A stretch of 49,510 nt of DNA from Gemmatimonadota bacterium (GTDB lineage Bacteria > Gemmatimonadota > Gemmatimonadetes > JACCXV01 > JAHWKZ01): the NCBI GenBank assembly GCA_025931135.1, contig JAICNR010000002.1, positions 1 through 49,510 on the forward strand. The letters are read 5' to 3'. Under the pieces are notes generated by a model that saw only the letters and a list, made by a program, of their open reading frames with translations, made no database searches and was not told where the DNA came from. The translations under genes and the position numbers were made by a program. Below, piece by piece: positions 17,361 to 25,424 of this stretch. Every line of letters starts with the position of its first letter. Position 1 is the stretch's first letter.

Positions 17361-18020
17361 ATGCAATGTCTCAAGGACCGCGGGCTGTCGATCGTCCTGT
17401 TCATCCTGTTCGCGGCCTTTATCGTCGGGCACGCGATCGCTGGCTACCGGGCCGACAACCAGCAGAGACGCGAACATGGAGAGTCCCCGGGCACCCTTCC
17501 CGAGTATTTGACCGGCGGCGAGTTCGCCGAGTCCGTATTCGAGAACTGGGAGAGCGAGTTTCTCCAAATGGGGATGTATGTGCTCCTAACGTCCTGGTTG
17601 ATCCAGCGCGGATCCGCGGAATCCAAGGACCCCGATAGGCGCTCGGAGCAGGACACGGATCCGCGACGCCACCGGGACGATCGTCGTGCGCCCTGGCCGG
17701 TGCGCAGAGGTGGTGTTTCGCTAGCCTTGTACGAATACTCGCTCGCGATCGCCTTCGGACTGTTGTTCGCGCTTTCGTTTGCGCTTCACGCAGTGGGGGG
17801 TGCGCGGGCATATAGCCAGGAGCGGCTGGAGCACGGTGAAGGCCCGATCGGCACCCTCGCCTATCTCGGAACCTCACGCTTCTGGTTCGAGTCGTTCCAG
17901 AACTGGCAGAGCGAGTTTCTCGCGGTATTGTCCATCGTCCTGCTGTCGATCGTCCTGCGACAGCGCGGATCTCCCCAGTCGAAACCGGTCCATGCCCCAC
18001 ATTCCCAAACGGGAGACTGA
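17361..18020 (+). CDS. DUF6766-type membrane protein with internal duplication
   Basis: A 219-residue protein made of two similar halves. The first half (about 8-88) has a membrane segment, a GYRADNQQRREHGE block, a FENWESEFLQM block and a second membrane segment ending WLIQRGSAESK. The second half (about 123-207) repeats the order: ARAYSQERLEHGE, FQNWQSEFLAV, VLRQRGSPQSK. A charged linker joins them. I assign it to the DUF6766 family from the NWxSEFL and QRGS motifs. Four membrane helices with both loops on one side are predicted. Function is unknown. ATG 17361 follows GGGGGAGG. It diverges from the phosphate genes, with about 185 bp between them holding only promoter-like sequence. Confidence 0.8.
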   Translation: MQCLKDRGLSIVLFILFAAFIVGHAIAGYRADNQQRREHGESPGTLPEYLTGGEFAESVFENWESEFLQMGMYVLLTSWLIQRGSAESKDPDRRSEQDTDPRRHRDDRRAPWPVRRGGVSLALYEYSLAIAFGLLFALSFALHAVGGARAYSQERLEHGEGPIGTLAYLGTSRFWFESFQNWQSEFLAVLSIVLLSIVLRQRGSPQSKPVHAPHSQTGD

Positions 18021-18067
18021 ACCGGCCGCGTCTGGCGTCCGGGAGCGCAGTCCGCGAACGTAGTGTC

Positions 18068-18988
18068 ATGGGCGTGGCCGGCCGGCTCCTCCTCCTCGCG
18101 ATCCTGTCGCCGATCCTGTACGTGGTCTCGGCCGCGGCCTGGGTCCCCGTGGTGGCGTGGCACTCCGTCGTCGCCCCGCGCGCATCCGGCCTCATCGGCT
18201 ACCGGGTAGGGGAAGCCGCCATCGGGGGGACGAACCTCGATCCGCGACACGACTGGGTGGCCCTCAACCGGATGCCCGTCGCGCTGCTGCATGCGGTCCT
18301 CGCTGCCGAGGACACCCGTTTCTACGAGCATCACGGGTTCGACCTGGAGCAGATCCGCAAGGCGTGGCGCGCAAACCGGAGCGGGGGCCGGCTTCGCGGC
18401 GCGAGCACGATCACACAACAGACGGCGAAAAATCTGTACCTCGATCCCTCGCGGAACTTCCTGCGAAAGGGCCGCGAGGTCATCCTGACAGGGGCGCTTG
18501 AGGCCTTCCAGTCGAAAGACCGCATCCTGGAGGAATACCTCAACGTGGTCGAGCTCGGTCCGGGCGTCTTCGGCGCAGGCACCGCCGCGCGTATGTATTT
18601 CGATCGCGAGGCCGAGCGGATGACGCGCGAGCAGTCCGCGCTTCTCGCTGCGACGCTGCCCGCGCCGCTCGCGCGGAACCCGGCCGCTTCCACACCCTCG
18701 CTCCGCGCGCGCCAACGAATGATCCTGAGCCGGATGGGACGCTGGTACGAGGGCCCATCGATCGCGGAGGAGGAGGCGGCGACACCGGTAGAGGAGGCGG
18801 TGCGCGAGGAGCTACCGCGGGCAGTGGCGTCGGAGCCACTCGTCCTCGAGGCCGAGGAATCGGGAGATTCCGTCTCCGTGTCGGCCGACTCTGCGCCCCT
18901 GGACGCGGACGAGCCGACGAGCGAAGATCCGGCACCGGTCGAGGAGCTCCCTGGCTCCGGCGCCGACCCGGTGGATTCCGAACCCTGA
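18068..18988 (+). CDS. mtgA: Monofunctional peptidoglycan glycosyltransferase (MtgA-like)
   Basis: A 306-residue GT51 enzyme that polymerises lipid II into glycan strands. One N-terminal membrane anchor (about 6-28) is followed by the catalytic motifs EDTRFYEHHGFD (81-92, catalytic Glu81), GASTITQQTAKNLYL (111-125) and the KDRILEEYLNVVELG region (150-164). No transpeptidase domain follows. The last 80 residues are an acidic, Pro/Ser/Glu-rich tail, unusual for MtgA and possibly a periplasmic interaction segment. The downstream TPR gene begins 12 bp after the stop. Confidence 0.92.
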   Translation: MGVAGRLLLLAILSPILYVVSAAAWVPVVAWHSVVAPRASGLIGYRVGEAAIGGTNLDPRHDWVALNRMPVALLHAVLAAEDTRFYEHHGFDLEQIRKAWRANRSGGRLRGASTITQQTAKNLYLDPSRNFLRKGREVILTGALEAFQSKDRILEEYLNVVELGPGVFGAGTAARMYFDREAERMTREQSALLAATLPAPLARNPAASTPSLRARQRMILSRMGRWYEGPSIAEEEAATPVEEAVREELPRAVASEPLVLEAEESGDSVSVSADSAPLDADEPTSEDPAPVEELPGSGADPVDSEP

Positions 18989-19000
18989 GGCGGAGGCCCG

Positions 19001-19525
19001 TTGACGATCCAGACCGGACCGCGAACCCTTGTCATCGCGACGTTCATCGCCCTGTCGGTCGGATTCCTCGTCGGGTACTGGATGGCCCCGCGGGCCGAGA
19101 CGCCCGAGCCCTCGACCGCGAGCGCGGCTCCCCATTCGGTAGGGCCGGCGGAATACTCCCAGCTCGGGATGCAATCGCTCGAATCCGGAGACTACGCCTC
19201 CGCGGAGCGCTATTTCCGACGCGCCGCCGAGATGTCTCCGGACGACGCCGGGCCGCGCATGGATCTGGCTGTCTCGCTGATGTATCAGGAACGCTGGCAG
19301 GAGGCCGTCGACGAGCTCGAGGCGGCCGCGGAGCTCGCGCCCGAAGCCCCCGAGATCTACTTCCTGCGCGGAGTCGTGTACCGAGACGGGCTGCGCGACA
19401 GCGATCGCGCGCGAGAGTCGTGGGTGCGGTTCCTCGCCATGGTGCCATCAGACTCTCCCCAGGCCGGCACCGTCCGCGGCTGGCTGGAAGGCCTGGAGTC
19501 CGCTGCGGGGGAGACGGCACAATGA
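19001..19525 (+). CDS. Membrane-anchored TPR protein
   Basis: A 174-residue protein starting at TTG 19001 behind GGAGG. A single membrane segment at about 9-28 is followed by a Pro/Ala/Ser linker. Three TPR-like helical pairs run from about residue 50: YSQLGMQSLESGDYASAERYFRRA, DAGPRMDLAVSLMYQERW and YFLRGVVYRDGLRDSDRARES (each cited in part). Such proteins act as adaptors in the periplasm. It sits between mtgA and the rhodanese lipoprotein, and its stop overlaps the next start (ATGA), so the three are likely co-transcribed. A link to cell-wall synthesis is suggested by position only. Confidence 0.8.
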   Translation: MTIQTGPRTLVIATFIALSVGFLVGYWMAPRAETPEPSTASAAPHSVGPAEYSQLGMQSLESGDYASAERYFRRAAEMSPDDAGPRMDLAVSLMYQERWQEAVDELEAAAELAPEAPEIYFLRGVVYRDGLRDSDRARESWVRFLAMVPSDSPQAGTVRGWLEGLESAAGETAQ

Positions 19526-20025
19526 ACGTGAAGCGCATGGCTCCCGCCCTGTCCCTCGCCTGCATCGTGCTGGCGTTCGCGGGCTGCGGCAGCGGGGAAG
19601 CTCCTGCTGGAGAACAGGGCGTCGAGCCGGCCGCCGACACCTTACCCCTTTCCATCCCCGCCCCGCAGGTCCTCGACGGTTTCCTGATCGCAACGCCCGA
19701 GCAAGTTCGAGAGTGGCAGGAAGAGAACGTGGACTTCGCGCTCGTCGACGCGCGGGACACGATTCAGTACGCGCGCGAGCACATCGTCGGCGCGATCAAC
19801 ATCCCGTACATCGAGATCCGCGCTGGGGCCCTGCTTCCGCCCCGCGATCGGCGGGTCGTCGTTTACTGCTCGTCGGAAACGTGTCCGATATCGCAGTATG
19901 CCTACGAGGCGCTCGATCGACTCGGTTACGAGGAGATCTACGACATGCGAGCCGGCCTGCAGGGATGGAAAGATGCCGGACTCCCCACCGTGTTCGGAGC
20001 CGATTCCGCAGTCGAATCACGCTAG
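19522..20025 (+). CDS. Rhodanese-domain lipoprotein
   Basis: A 167-residue exported protein starting at ATG 19522 within the ATGA overlap. The signal segment ends in AFAGC (Cys22). Residues 55-160 form a rhodanese domain: the DARDTIQYAREHIVGAINIPY block, then the active loop VVYCSSETC, whose first Cys is in the catalytic position. A second cysteine five residues later could form a redox pair, which is not usual in sulfurtransferases. Rhodanese domains carry persulfide sulfur or act as phosphatase-like or sensor modules. The natural substrate is unknown. Confidence 0.87.
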   Translation: MNVKRMAPALSLACIVLAFAGCGSGEAPAGEQGVEPAADTLPLSIPAPQVLDGFLIATPEQVREWQEENVDFALVDARDTIQYAREHIVGAINIPYIEIRAGALLPPRDRRVVVYCSSETCPISQYAYEALDRLGYEEIYDMRAGLQGWKDAGLPTVFGADSAVESR

Positions 20026-20081
20026 TTCCCCGCCCAAGCGGTAACACAGTTCTCCATTAACGGAAGACCGCTTCCATTCCT

Positions 20082-20111
20082 TTGACATGCCGTTTCCGGA
20101 CATGCTACGGT
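20082..20111 (+). promoter_or_regulatory. Promoter of the collagen-like gene cluster
   Basis: A perfect TTGACA (20082-20087) is followed after 18 bp by TACGGT (20106-20111), preceded by TGC as in extended -10 promoters. It lies about 50 bp before the lipoprotein start. Confidence 0.65.
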
Positions 20112-20162
20112 GGCGTCAGTTCGCTACCACGGTCACGCACATTCATGTCCGAAAGGATGAAC

Positions 20163-20588
20163 ATGAGACACTTCGGCGTTTCGGCGGGCATTCTTCTTGC
20201 CATGGCCATGCTCCTGTGCTCGTGCAGCGAGAAGCATCCGGTCGGTCCCGGCGGCCAGCCGCAGATCTTCTTCAACTGGCTCCCCGCGCTGCTCGCGGAT
20301 CAGTCGTCCGCGCAGCCGTGCCACGAGCTGATGCAATATCTGGACACCGCCGGAGTTGTGGATCCGTGGGCGAACAAGAGCAGGCAGGAAATGCAGGCGA
20401 CCCTGGATCGTCTCGGAAACTGCGCGTCGCAATACCGGCAGAGCGCGCCGGGCTACGAAGCGGGAGACGAGCCGATCCTGGATGCAATCGTGGTCTACGT
20501 ACAGGAGGCCCGGTCCTTCCTCGCGGGCGGCACCGGCTTCCATCCGAGTTCCCAGAGCACACCCACTCTTCAGCAGGACAGAGGTTGA
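20163..20588 (+). CDS. Small lipoprotein of unknown function, first gene of cluster
   Basis: A 141-residue protein. ATG 20163 is preferred because GAAAGG lies six bases upstream; ATG 20145 and 20157 are in frame. The signal peptide ends in LLCSC (lipid Cys21). The mature part has two further cysteines (in QPCHELM and GNCASQY) that could pair, and reads as mainly helical. I do not recognise a family. It is followed by the collagen-like gene after one base, so the two products are probably made together. It could be a membrane tether or chaperone for the collagen-like protein; this is inference from position. Confidence 0.72.
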   Translation: MRHFGVSAGILLAMAMLLCSCSEKHPVGPGGQPQIFFNWLPALLADQSSAQPCHELMQYLDTAGVVDPWANKSRQEMQATLDRLGNCASQYRQSAPGYEAGDEPILDAIVVYVQEARSFLAGGTGFHPSSQSTPTLQQDRG

Positions 20589-20589
20589 A

Positions 20590-21954
20590 ATGACACGACA
20601 CCGTTCGATCCTGACGAGGGCGGTGACGGCGCTGTTCCTCGCGGTCGCGCCCGCGAGCTTGTTCGCGCAGGAGCCCGCTCCCGGTGGAAACGGCAGGACG
20701 CTCACCCCCGCGACCGGGGAATCCATCGAGGCCTGCTATCACGTCCCCGGCGGGGTCATCTACCGGATCCGCGAGCCCGGCTTGCCGAGCGCGTGCGTTC
20801 CGGGATCGGATCACATCTACTTCACGTGGGGCTCAGGGGGCGATGGAGTCGGGCCGACCGGTCCTCCCGGTCCGAGCGGTCCGTCCGGACCCCCCGGCCC
20901 CTCCACAGGCGTGCCCGGTCCGGCCGGCCCCCAAGGCGAACCGGGTCCGGTCGGTGCCGAGGGCGACCCGGGCCCGAGCGGTCCTGCCGGCCCGTCCGGC
21001 CCGAGTGGTCCTCAGGGTCCGGAGGGTGATCCCGGTCCGCAAGGTCCCGCCGGAGATGCGGGACCGGAGGGGGCCCAGGGTCCCGCCGGCCCGAGCGGAC
21101 CGCAGGGTCCGCAGGGGGACGAAGGTCCGCAGGGGGATCAGGGTCCGGCGGGTCCCAGTGGGCCGCAAGGTCCTCAGGGCGAACAGGGTCCGACAGGGGA
21201 CGAGGGTCCTCAGGGCGATCCGGGCCCCCAGGGCCTCGCCGGTCCCAGCGGTCCGCAGGGTCCGCAGGGTGATGAGGGTCCACAAGGGGATCAGGGTCCG
21301 GCGGGTCCCAGCGGGCCGCAAGGTCCCCAGGGCGACGAGGGTCCGCAGGGCGATCAGGGTCCGGCGGGTCCGAGTGGCCCCCAGGGTCTGCAGGGGGATC
21401 AGGGTCCGGCGGGTCCGAGCGGTCCGCAGGGTCCGCAAGGTGACCAGGGGCCGCAGGGCGTCGCCGGTGCGACCGGTGCGACGGGTCCGCAGGGTCCGCA
21501 GGGTCCGCAAGGGGACGAGGGCGCCCAGGGGATCCCGGGTGTCGCGGGTCCCACCGGACCGCAAGGACCGATCGGACCGTCCGGTCCTCAGGGACCGACG
21601 GGCGCCACGGGTGCGACAGGCGCGACCGGACCGTCCGGTCCGGCGGGTCCGCTCGGAACATCCGGTGTCGTGACCAGCTCGTCGAGTCCCGAAGTGGGCG
21701 GACCTGCGGCGACGACGATCACGGACTCGGTGACCTGCCCGCTCGGCGAAGTCGCGCTGAGCGGCGGCTGGGAGCTGACGGTTCCCGACGTCAACGACTA
21801 CGCCAAGGTCTTCATCCAGTCGTCGAAGCCGGCGTCTTCCGGAATGGTCGGCTCGCTTACGGGGGACCAGTGGCAGGTCGTCTTGAGTGTCACCGCCAGC
21901 CTCGGAGGCGGAGACACCGTCACACTCAAGGCGGTCGCGCTCTGCAGCAACTAA
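20590..21954 (+). CDS. Secreted collagen-like protein with acidic Gly-X-Y domain
   Basis: A 454-residue protein starting at ATG 20590. A signal peptide ends in SLFAQ (residue 27). Residues 40-84 form a small domain with two cysteines ([13 protein letters not shown] and SACVPG) seen before bacterial collagen repeats. Residues 88-359 hold about 90 Gly-X-Y triplets with a single one-residue break (GPST-GVP). This domain has Asp and Glu but no Lys, Arg or His, and contains 21-residue tandem units ([13 protein letters not shown] plus GDEGPQGDQ). The C-terminal 95 residues form a beta-rich domain with two cysteines, perhaps for trimerisation. It is likely a cell-surface filament. Prolyl hydroxylation is not expected. 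Confidence 0.9.
   Translation: MTRHRSILTRAVTALFLAVAPASLFAQEPAPGGNGRTLTPATGESIEACYHVPGGVIYRIREPGLPSACVPGSDHIYFTWGSGGDGVGPTGPPGPSGPSGPPGPSTGVPGPAGPQGEPGPVGAEGDPGPSGPAGPSGPSGPQGPEGDPGPQGPAGDAGPEGAQGPAGPSGPQGPQGDEGPQGDQGPAGPSGPQGPQGEQGPTGDEGPQGDPGPQGLAGPSGPQGPQGDEGPQGDQGPAGPSGPQGPQGDEGPQGDQGPAGPSGPQGLQGDQGPAGPSGPQGPQGDQGPQGVAGATGATGPQGPQGPQGDEGAQGIPGVAGPTGPQGPIGPSGPQGPTGATGATGATGPSGPAGPLGTSGVVTSSSSPEVGGPAATTITDSVTCPLGEVALSGGWELTVPDVNDYAKVFIQSSKPASSGMVGSLTGDQWQVVLSVTASLGGGDTVTLKAVALCSN
20851..21666 (+). repeat. Gly-X-Y coding repeat with 63-bp tandem units
   Basis: Nine-base triplet codes of the type GGN-CCN-CAG recur throughout. Near-identical 63-bp units (seven triplets) are clearest between about 21085 and 21440. 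Recombination between units could change the domain length in frame. Confidence 0.85.
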
Positions 21955-21987
21955 CCCGCAGGTAACACGGGCGGGGATGGACGAGGA

Positions 21988-22018
21988 GGGGCAGGGAGCC
22001 ACCCTGCCCCTTCTCCTT
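21988..22018 (+). terminator. Hairpin after the collagen-like gene
   Basis: GGGGCAGGG (21988-21996) pairs perfectly with CCCTGCCCC (22002-22010). The tail TTCTCCTT is T-rich but interrupted, so termination may be partial and allow some read-through into the TPR glycosyltransferase gene, which starts 12 bases later. Confidence 0.65.
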
Positions 22019-22029
22019 GAGGAGGCGGA

Positions 22030-24489
22030 ATGCGCAAGGCACGAGCGATGGTGGATACCATGGCTTCGTCGCGGGGACCGGAGCCCCCGACCGGCCCGTC
22101 CTGGAAGCGCGCGCTGCCGTTCGTCCTCCTCGCGCTGACCGTCGCGGTCACGTACTCGAACACGCTCGACAACGGTTTCCACCTGGACGATTTCTACCGC
22201 ATCCGGGACAACCCCGAGATACGCAGAGTCGCCCCGATGATGCGCCACTTCACGGATCCCGGGACGATCTCCGGCAGCCAGGGCGTCTCGGAGTCCGCGC
22301 TCAGCCAGATCGGCCAGTATCGACCGCTGCTGCCCCTGAGTCTCTCGCTCAACTACGCGGCCGGCGGCCTCGAGCTCCCCGGCTATCATCTCGTGAACAT
22401 CGCGCTCCACCTGGCGGGCTGCGTCCTGGTCTTCCTCCTGGCGGCGCGGATCCTCGCGCTCGCCCGCCCACACAACCTCTCAGGGACGCGCGAGGCCCGC
22501 TGGACGGCGCTCTTCGTCGCGCTCGTCTACGCGGTCCATCCCCTCTCGGGGTATCCGGTCAACTACATCCTGGCGCGAGACCTCCTTTTCATGCAGGCCT
22601 TCGTTCTCGGTGCCCTGCTGACATACGCCCGCGGGCGCGAGAGGCTGTCCGTTTGGCGCTGGATCGCCGCGCTCGCGCTGTTCGAGCTCGCGCTGATGTC
22701 GAAGGTCACCGCCGCGATCATGCCGTTGCTGATCCTCGCCTGGGAATGGACGATCGCGAGAGCGCCGATCCTGTCCCGTCGGCCGTGGATGCGAGCGGCA
22801 CCCTTCGCCGCGGTCGCCGCCCTGCACCTGGGGTTCGTCCGAATGCTCCTCGACTTCGGAGATCTGGCGCGGGTCGAGTCCGGTGCCGTGTGGTCCTGGA
22901 CCTACGCGCTGACGCAGGCCGACGTCCACGTCACCGAGTACCTGAAGAACTTCTTCTGGCCGCTCGCGATCCGGATGGCGCCCTACGTTGCGGAGCGGCT
23001 CAGCCTGGCGGACCCGCGCGTTCTCGTCGGGCTCGCAGTCATCGTCGCGTCGCTCGCGCTCGCGGTCCGATTGCGCCGCACCGCGCCGGTGGCGGCGTTC
23101 GCGGTCCTGGGGTACTGGATCCTGATGCTGCCGGAGTCCTCGATCCTCCCGATCAGCCATCTCGCAGTCCACTATCGCGCTCTCCCCTCGAGCTGGCTCC
23201 TGTACCTGGCACTGGCGCTCCTTGTCGTCCGCGTCGCGAGGCCACGCGTGGCGATTGCGGTCGGTGGCTGTGCCACGGTGATCCTGGCGATGGCTTCTTA
23301 CACGCTGAATCGCACCTATCGCGACGAAGAGAGCCTCTGGGCCCACAGTGTGAGGCACGGCGGCGAAGCGCTCGCTCACATGAACTACGCGATGAGCATC
23401 GAGGATCGGGCGGACCCTCGGGTGCAGGCCCATCTGGAGCGGGCCGTCGAGATGAGTCCCAACTACGTCCTCGCTCACGTGAACCTGGGGCTTCTGTCCA
23501 TCGACCGAGGAGAGCCGGAGGAGGGCCTGGCCCGACTGCGTTGGGTTACTGGAATGGCTCCTGGCTGGCCTGAGGCGTGGTACTGGCTGTCGGTGGCGGA
23601 AGATCGTCTGGGTCTCCTGGACGATGCCGTGCGGAGCGCCGAGCGCGCTCGGGCGCTCGACCCCGAGAACCTCGAGTACGCGTACCGCTCCGCTCTCGCT
23701 CGTTCCCGGGCCGTCGACTTCGACGACGCCCTCGTGGCTGCCCAGGTGGTCCTGGAAGCCGACCCGGAGCATTCCGGCGCGAGGTTCGTCGAGGCCTATG
23801 CCCTGCAGATGACGGGCGCGACGGAAGCTTCCACGCGCGCGTATGGACGCTATCTCGCCGCACGCCCCGACGACCTGGAGGCGCGATTCGACCTCGCGTA
23901 CGCGTGGATCACGCTCGACCGTTGCGTCGATGCCTTGCCGCACCTGCGGGCCATCCTGGAGCGGCGGCCGGCAGACGCACTCGCCTCTCAGTATCAGGAC
24001 ATGTGCCTTGCGGAGATGCAGGGAGGCTCGCGCGCCGCAGCGATCGCGCTCGAACGGCAGTACGAGGCCGCGTTCGCGGCTTACCGCGCGGGCGACTACC
24101 GACGGTCGCTCGAGTTCCTGCATCTGGTGGAGGCGCTTCGTCCAGGCTATGGGGAAGCACTGTACCTGAAGGGATTCGACCTCCAGATGCTGGGTCGGCT
24201 CGAGGAAGCGGTCGCGGCCTATGAGGACTACCTCGCGGCGCATCCGGGCGAGGCCCAGGTTCACTTCAATGCGGGCCACGCGCTGGCGGCGCTCGACCGC
24301 TGCCCGGAAGCCCGAATGCACCTCGAACGCACGCTCGAGCTCGCGCCCGAGAACACCGAGGCTCGCGAGATCCTGTCGGGCTGCGGGGATGATGACGCGG
24401 GGTCGCGGACCGCGACCGTTTCGGCGGATCCGCGATCAGCACCGCGCCCGGGATCGAGACAGGCAACCATCAACGAGGAAACGACATGA
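22030..24489 (+). CDS. TMTC-like polytopic TPR protein, GT-C glycosyltransferase candidate
   Basis: An 819-residue inner-membrane protein starting at ATG 22030, behind AGGAGG. Residues 28-450 hold about ten membrane helices. The first periplasmic loop begins TLDNGFHLDDFYRI, with the Asp-Asp pair (53-54) expected for GT-C enzymes that use lipid-linked sugars. Residues 460-790 hold about nine TPR units. This order, GT-C membrane part then TPRs, matches the eukaryotic TMTC O-mannosyltransferases and their bacterial relatives. The last 40 residues are polar. Its neighbour is the collagen-like gene, so that protein is a candidate acceptor. Its stop overlaps the next gene (ATGA). Enzyme activity is inferred, not shown. 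Confidence 0.8.
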   Translation: MRKARAMVDTMASSRGPEPPTGPSWKRALPFVLLALTVAVTYSNTLDNGFHLDDFYRIRDNPEIRRVAPMMRHFTDPGTISGSQGVSESALSQIGQYRPLLPLSLSLNYAAGGLELPGYHLVNIALHLAGCVLVFLLAARILALARPHNLSGTREARWTALFVALVYAVHPLSGYPVNYILARDLLFMQAFVLGALLTYARGRERLSVWRWIAALALFELALMSKVTAAIMPLLILAWEWTIARAPILSRRPWMRAAPFAAVAALHLGFVRMLLDFGDLARVESGAVWSWTYALTQADVHVTEYLKNFFWPLAIRMAPYVAERLSLADPRVLVGLAVIVASLALAVRLRRTAPVAAFAVLGYWILMLPESSILPISHLAVHYRALPSSWLLYLALALLVVRVARPRVAIAVGGCATVILAMASYTLNRTYRDEESLWAHSVRHGGEALAHMNYAMSIEDRADPRVQAHLERAVEMSPNYVLAHVNLGLLSIDRGEPEEGLARLRWVTGMAPGWPEAWYWLSVAEDRLGLLDDAVRSAERARALDPENLEYAYRSALARSRAVDFDDALVAAQVVLEADPEHSGARFVEAYALQMTGATEASTRAYGRYLAARPDDLEARFDLAYAWITLDRCVDALPHLRAILERRPADALASQYQDMCLAEMQGGSRAAAIALERQYEAAFAAYRAGDYRRSLEFLHLVEALRPGYGEALYLKGFDLQMLGRLEEAVAAYEDYLAAHPGEAQVHFNAGHALAALDRCPEARMHLERTLELAPENTEAREILSGCGDDDAGSRTATVSADPRSAPRPGSRQATINEETT

Positions 24490-25154
24490 CGAAATCGTGG
24501 ACGGTGATGTTCCTCATCGCTCTGGCTGCGCCTTTGACAGCCCAGGAGCGGACAACGGGAATGGTGGTCGCGGATACGGTGGAATCGGAGGCCGACCCTC
24601 GATGGCTGGCCACTGTATACGCTGGGACCTTCGGAATCGCGGATGACGAGCTGAGCGGGGTCGGAATGACGAGTGACGCCGGAACTCTCTTCGGGGCGCG
24701 GCTCGGCTACCGGTTCAAGCCGAGCTGGGCGATCGAGGCGAGCTACGGATACGCGCCGCTCGATGCAACGTCCGAGGGCTTCGGCAGCGTGGACGGCGCG
24801 CTGCATCTCTACCACGCGGACCTGGTCTTCCTCGCACCCGCTGCCGGGCGCGCGCAGGTGGCGTTGTCCGCGGGCGCCGGGGGGATGCGGTACGCCTACG
24901 ACGAGTTCGAACGGCGGGGGGTGCTGCTCCAGGGCGAGTCCTGGGCGCATGAGCTCATCGTGTCGCTGGGAGCGGGGCTCGTCGTGAACCTGGGGACCCA
25001 TGTCGGCCTCCGGGTCGAGGCCCGGGATCACGTCCAGTTCTGCAGTGCCGAGGAGGAGCCGATCGACGAAACGACCGACTTCTCACACTGTCCTCTGGAC
25101 GACGCGGTGCTTCACAATCCCGAGCTGTCGGGAGGGCTCCTCCTGCGCTTCTAG
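24486..25154 (+). CDS. Outer-membrane beta-barrel protein
   Basis: A 222-residue protein with a signal peptide ending in PLTAQ (residue 20). The mature part has alternating beta strands such as LATVYAGTFGIAD, FGARLGYRFKPSWAIEASYGYAP and LIVSLGAGLVVNLGTHVGLRVEARDHV (given in part), and the chain ends in GLLLRF, a typical barrel end with terminal Phe. An eight-strand OmpW/OmpA-like barrel fits the size. One loop near residue 180-198 holds two cysteines (FCSAEEE and SHCPLDD), probably a surface disulfide. It overlaps the TMTC-like gene by ATGA and is the last gene before a strong terminator, so it ends this operon. Confidence 0.85.
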   Translation: MTKSWTVMFLIALAAPLTAQERTTGMVVADTVESEADPRWLATVYAGTFGIADDELSGVGMTSDAGTLFGARLGYRFKPSWAIEASYGYAPLDATSEGFGSVDGALHLYHADLVFLAPAAGRAQVALSAGAGGMRYAYDEFERRGVLLQGESWAHELIVSLGAGLVVNLGTHVGLRVEARDHVQFCSAEEEPIDETTDFSHCPLDDAVLHNPELSGGLLLRF

Positions 25155-25184
25155 CGTTCCGCGTCTTCCCGGCAGGATCCTGCG

Positions 25185-25233
25185 AACGGGGTCCCGGTAC
25201 GCCGTCTGGGCGGTGCCGGGATCCCGTTTTTTT
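25185..25233 (+). terminator. Intrinsic terminator closing the collagen/TMTC cluster
   Basis: ACGGGGTCCCGG (25186-25197) pairs with CCGGGATCCCGT (25216-25227) with one G-U pair, followed by a T run to 25233. The loop contains a small CCGTC/GGGCGG helix. Confidence 0.88.
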
Positions 25234-25424
25234 CGTGGCCAAATTGCCCCGCCCCCGACAACGGATGAGGCCGCGAGGTCCCCAGAATGGGGAACGGGCG
25301 ACCGGCAATGGGTAAGCCGCTTCTCTTCCCGGGGAACGAGCCCTCCGAACGCGATCGTCCTTGACATTCGACCCGAACCATGGTTCCGTGCGCGGGCACG
25401 CCGTCTGCGACCTTCACGGGTGCC

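Noticed and set aside
21085-21440. Tandem repeats here considered as a CRISPR array
   Set aside because: Repeats are contiguous, in frame and encode Gly-X-Y triplets, with no unique spacers.
20833-22473. 546-codon open frame antisense to the collagen gene
   Set aside because: It is produced by the repetitive Gly-X-Y code read in reverse (repeats of R, T and L) and has no protein-like features.
22017-23573. 518-codon frame overlapping the TMTC-like gene
   Set aside because: Shadow frame rich in Arg and Pro; the TMTC-like frame has helices, TPRs and a ribosome site.
25361-25389. TTGACA before the metzincin gene as a full promoter
   Set aside because: The -35 is perfect, but no acceptable -10 is found at 16-18 bp, so it is mentioned only as a hint.
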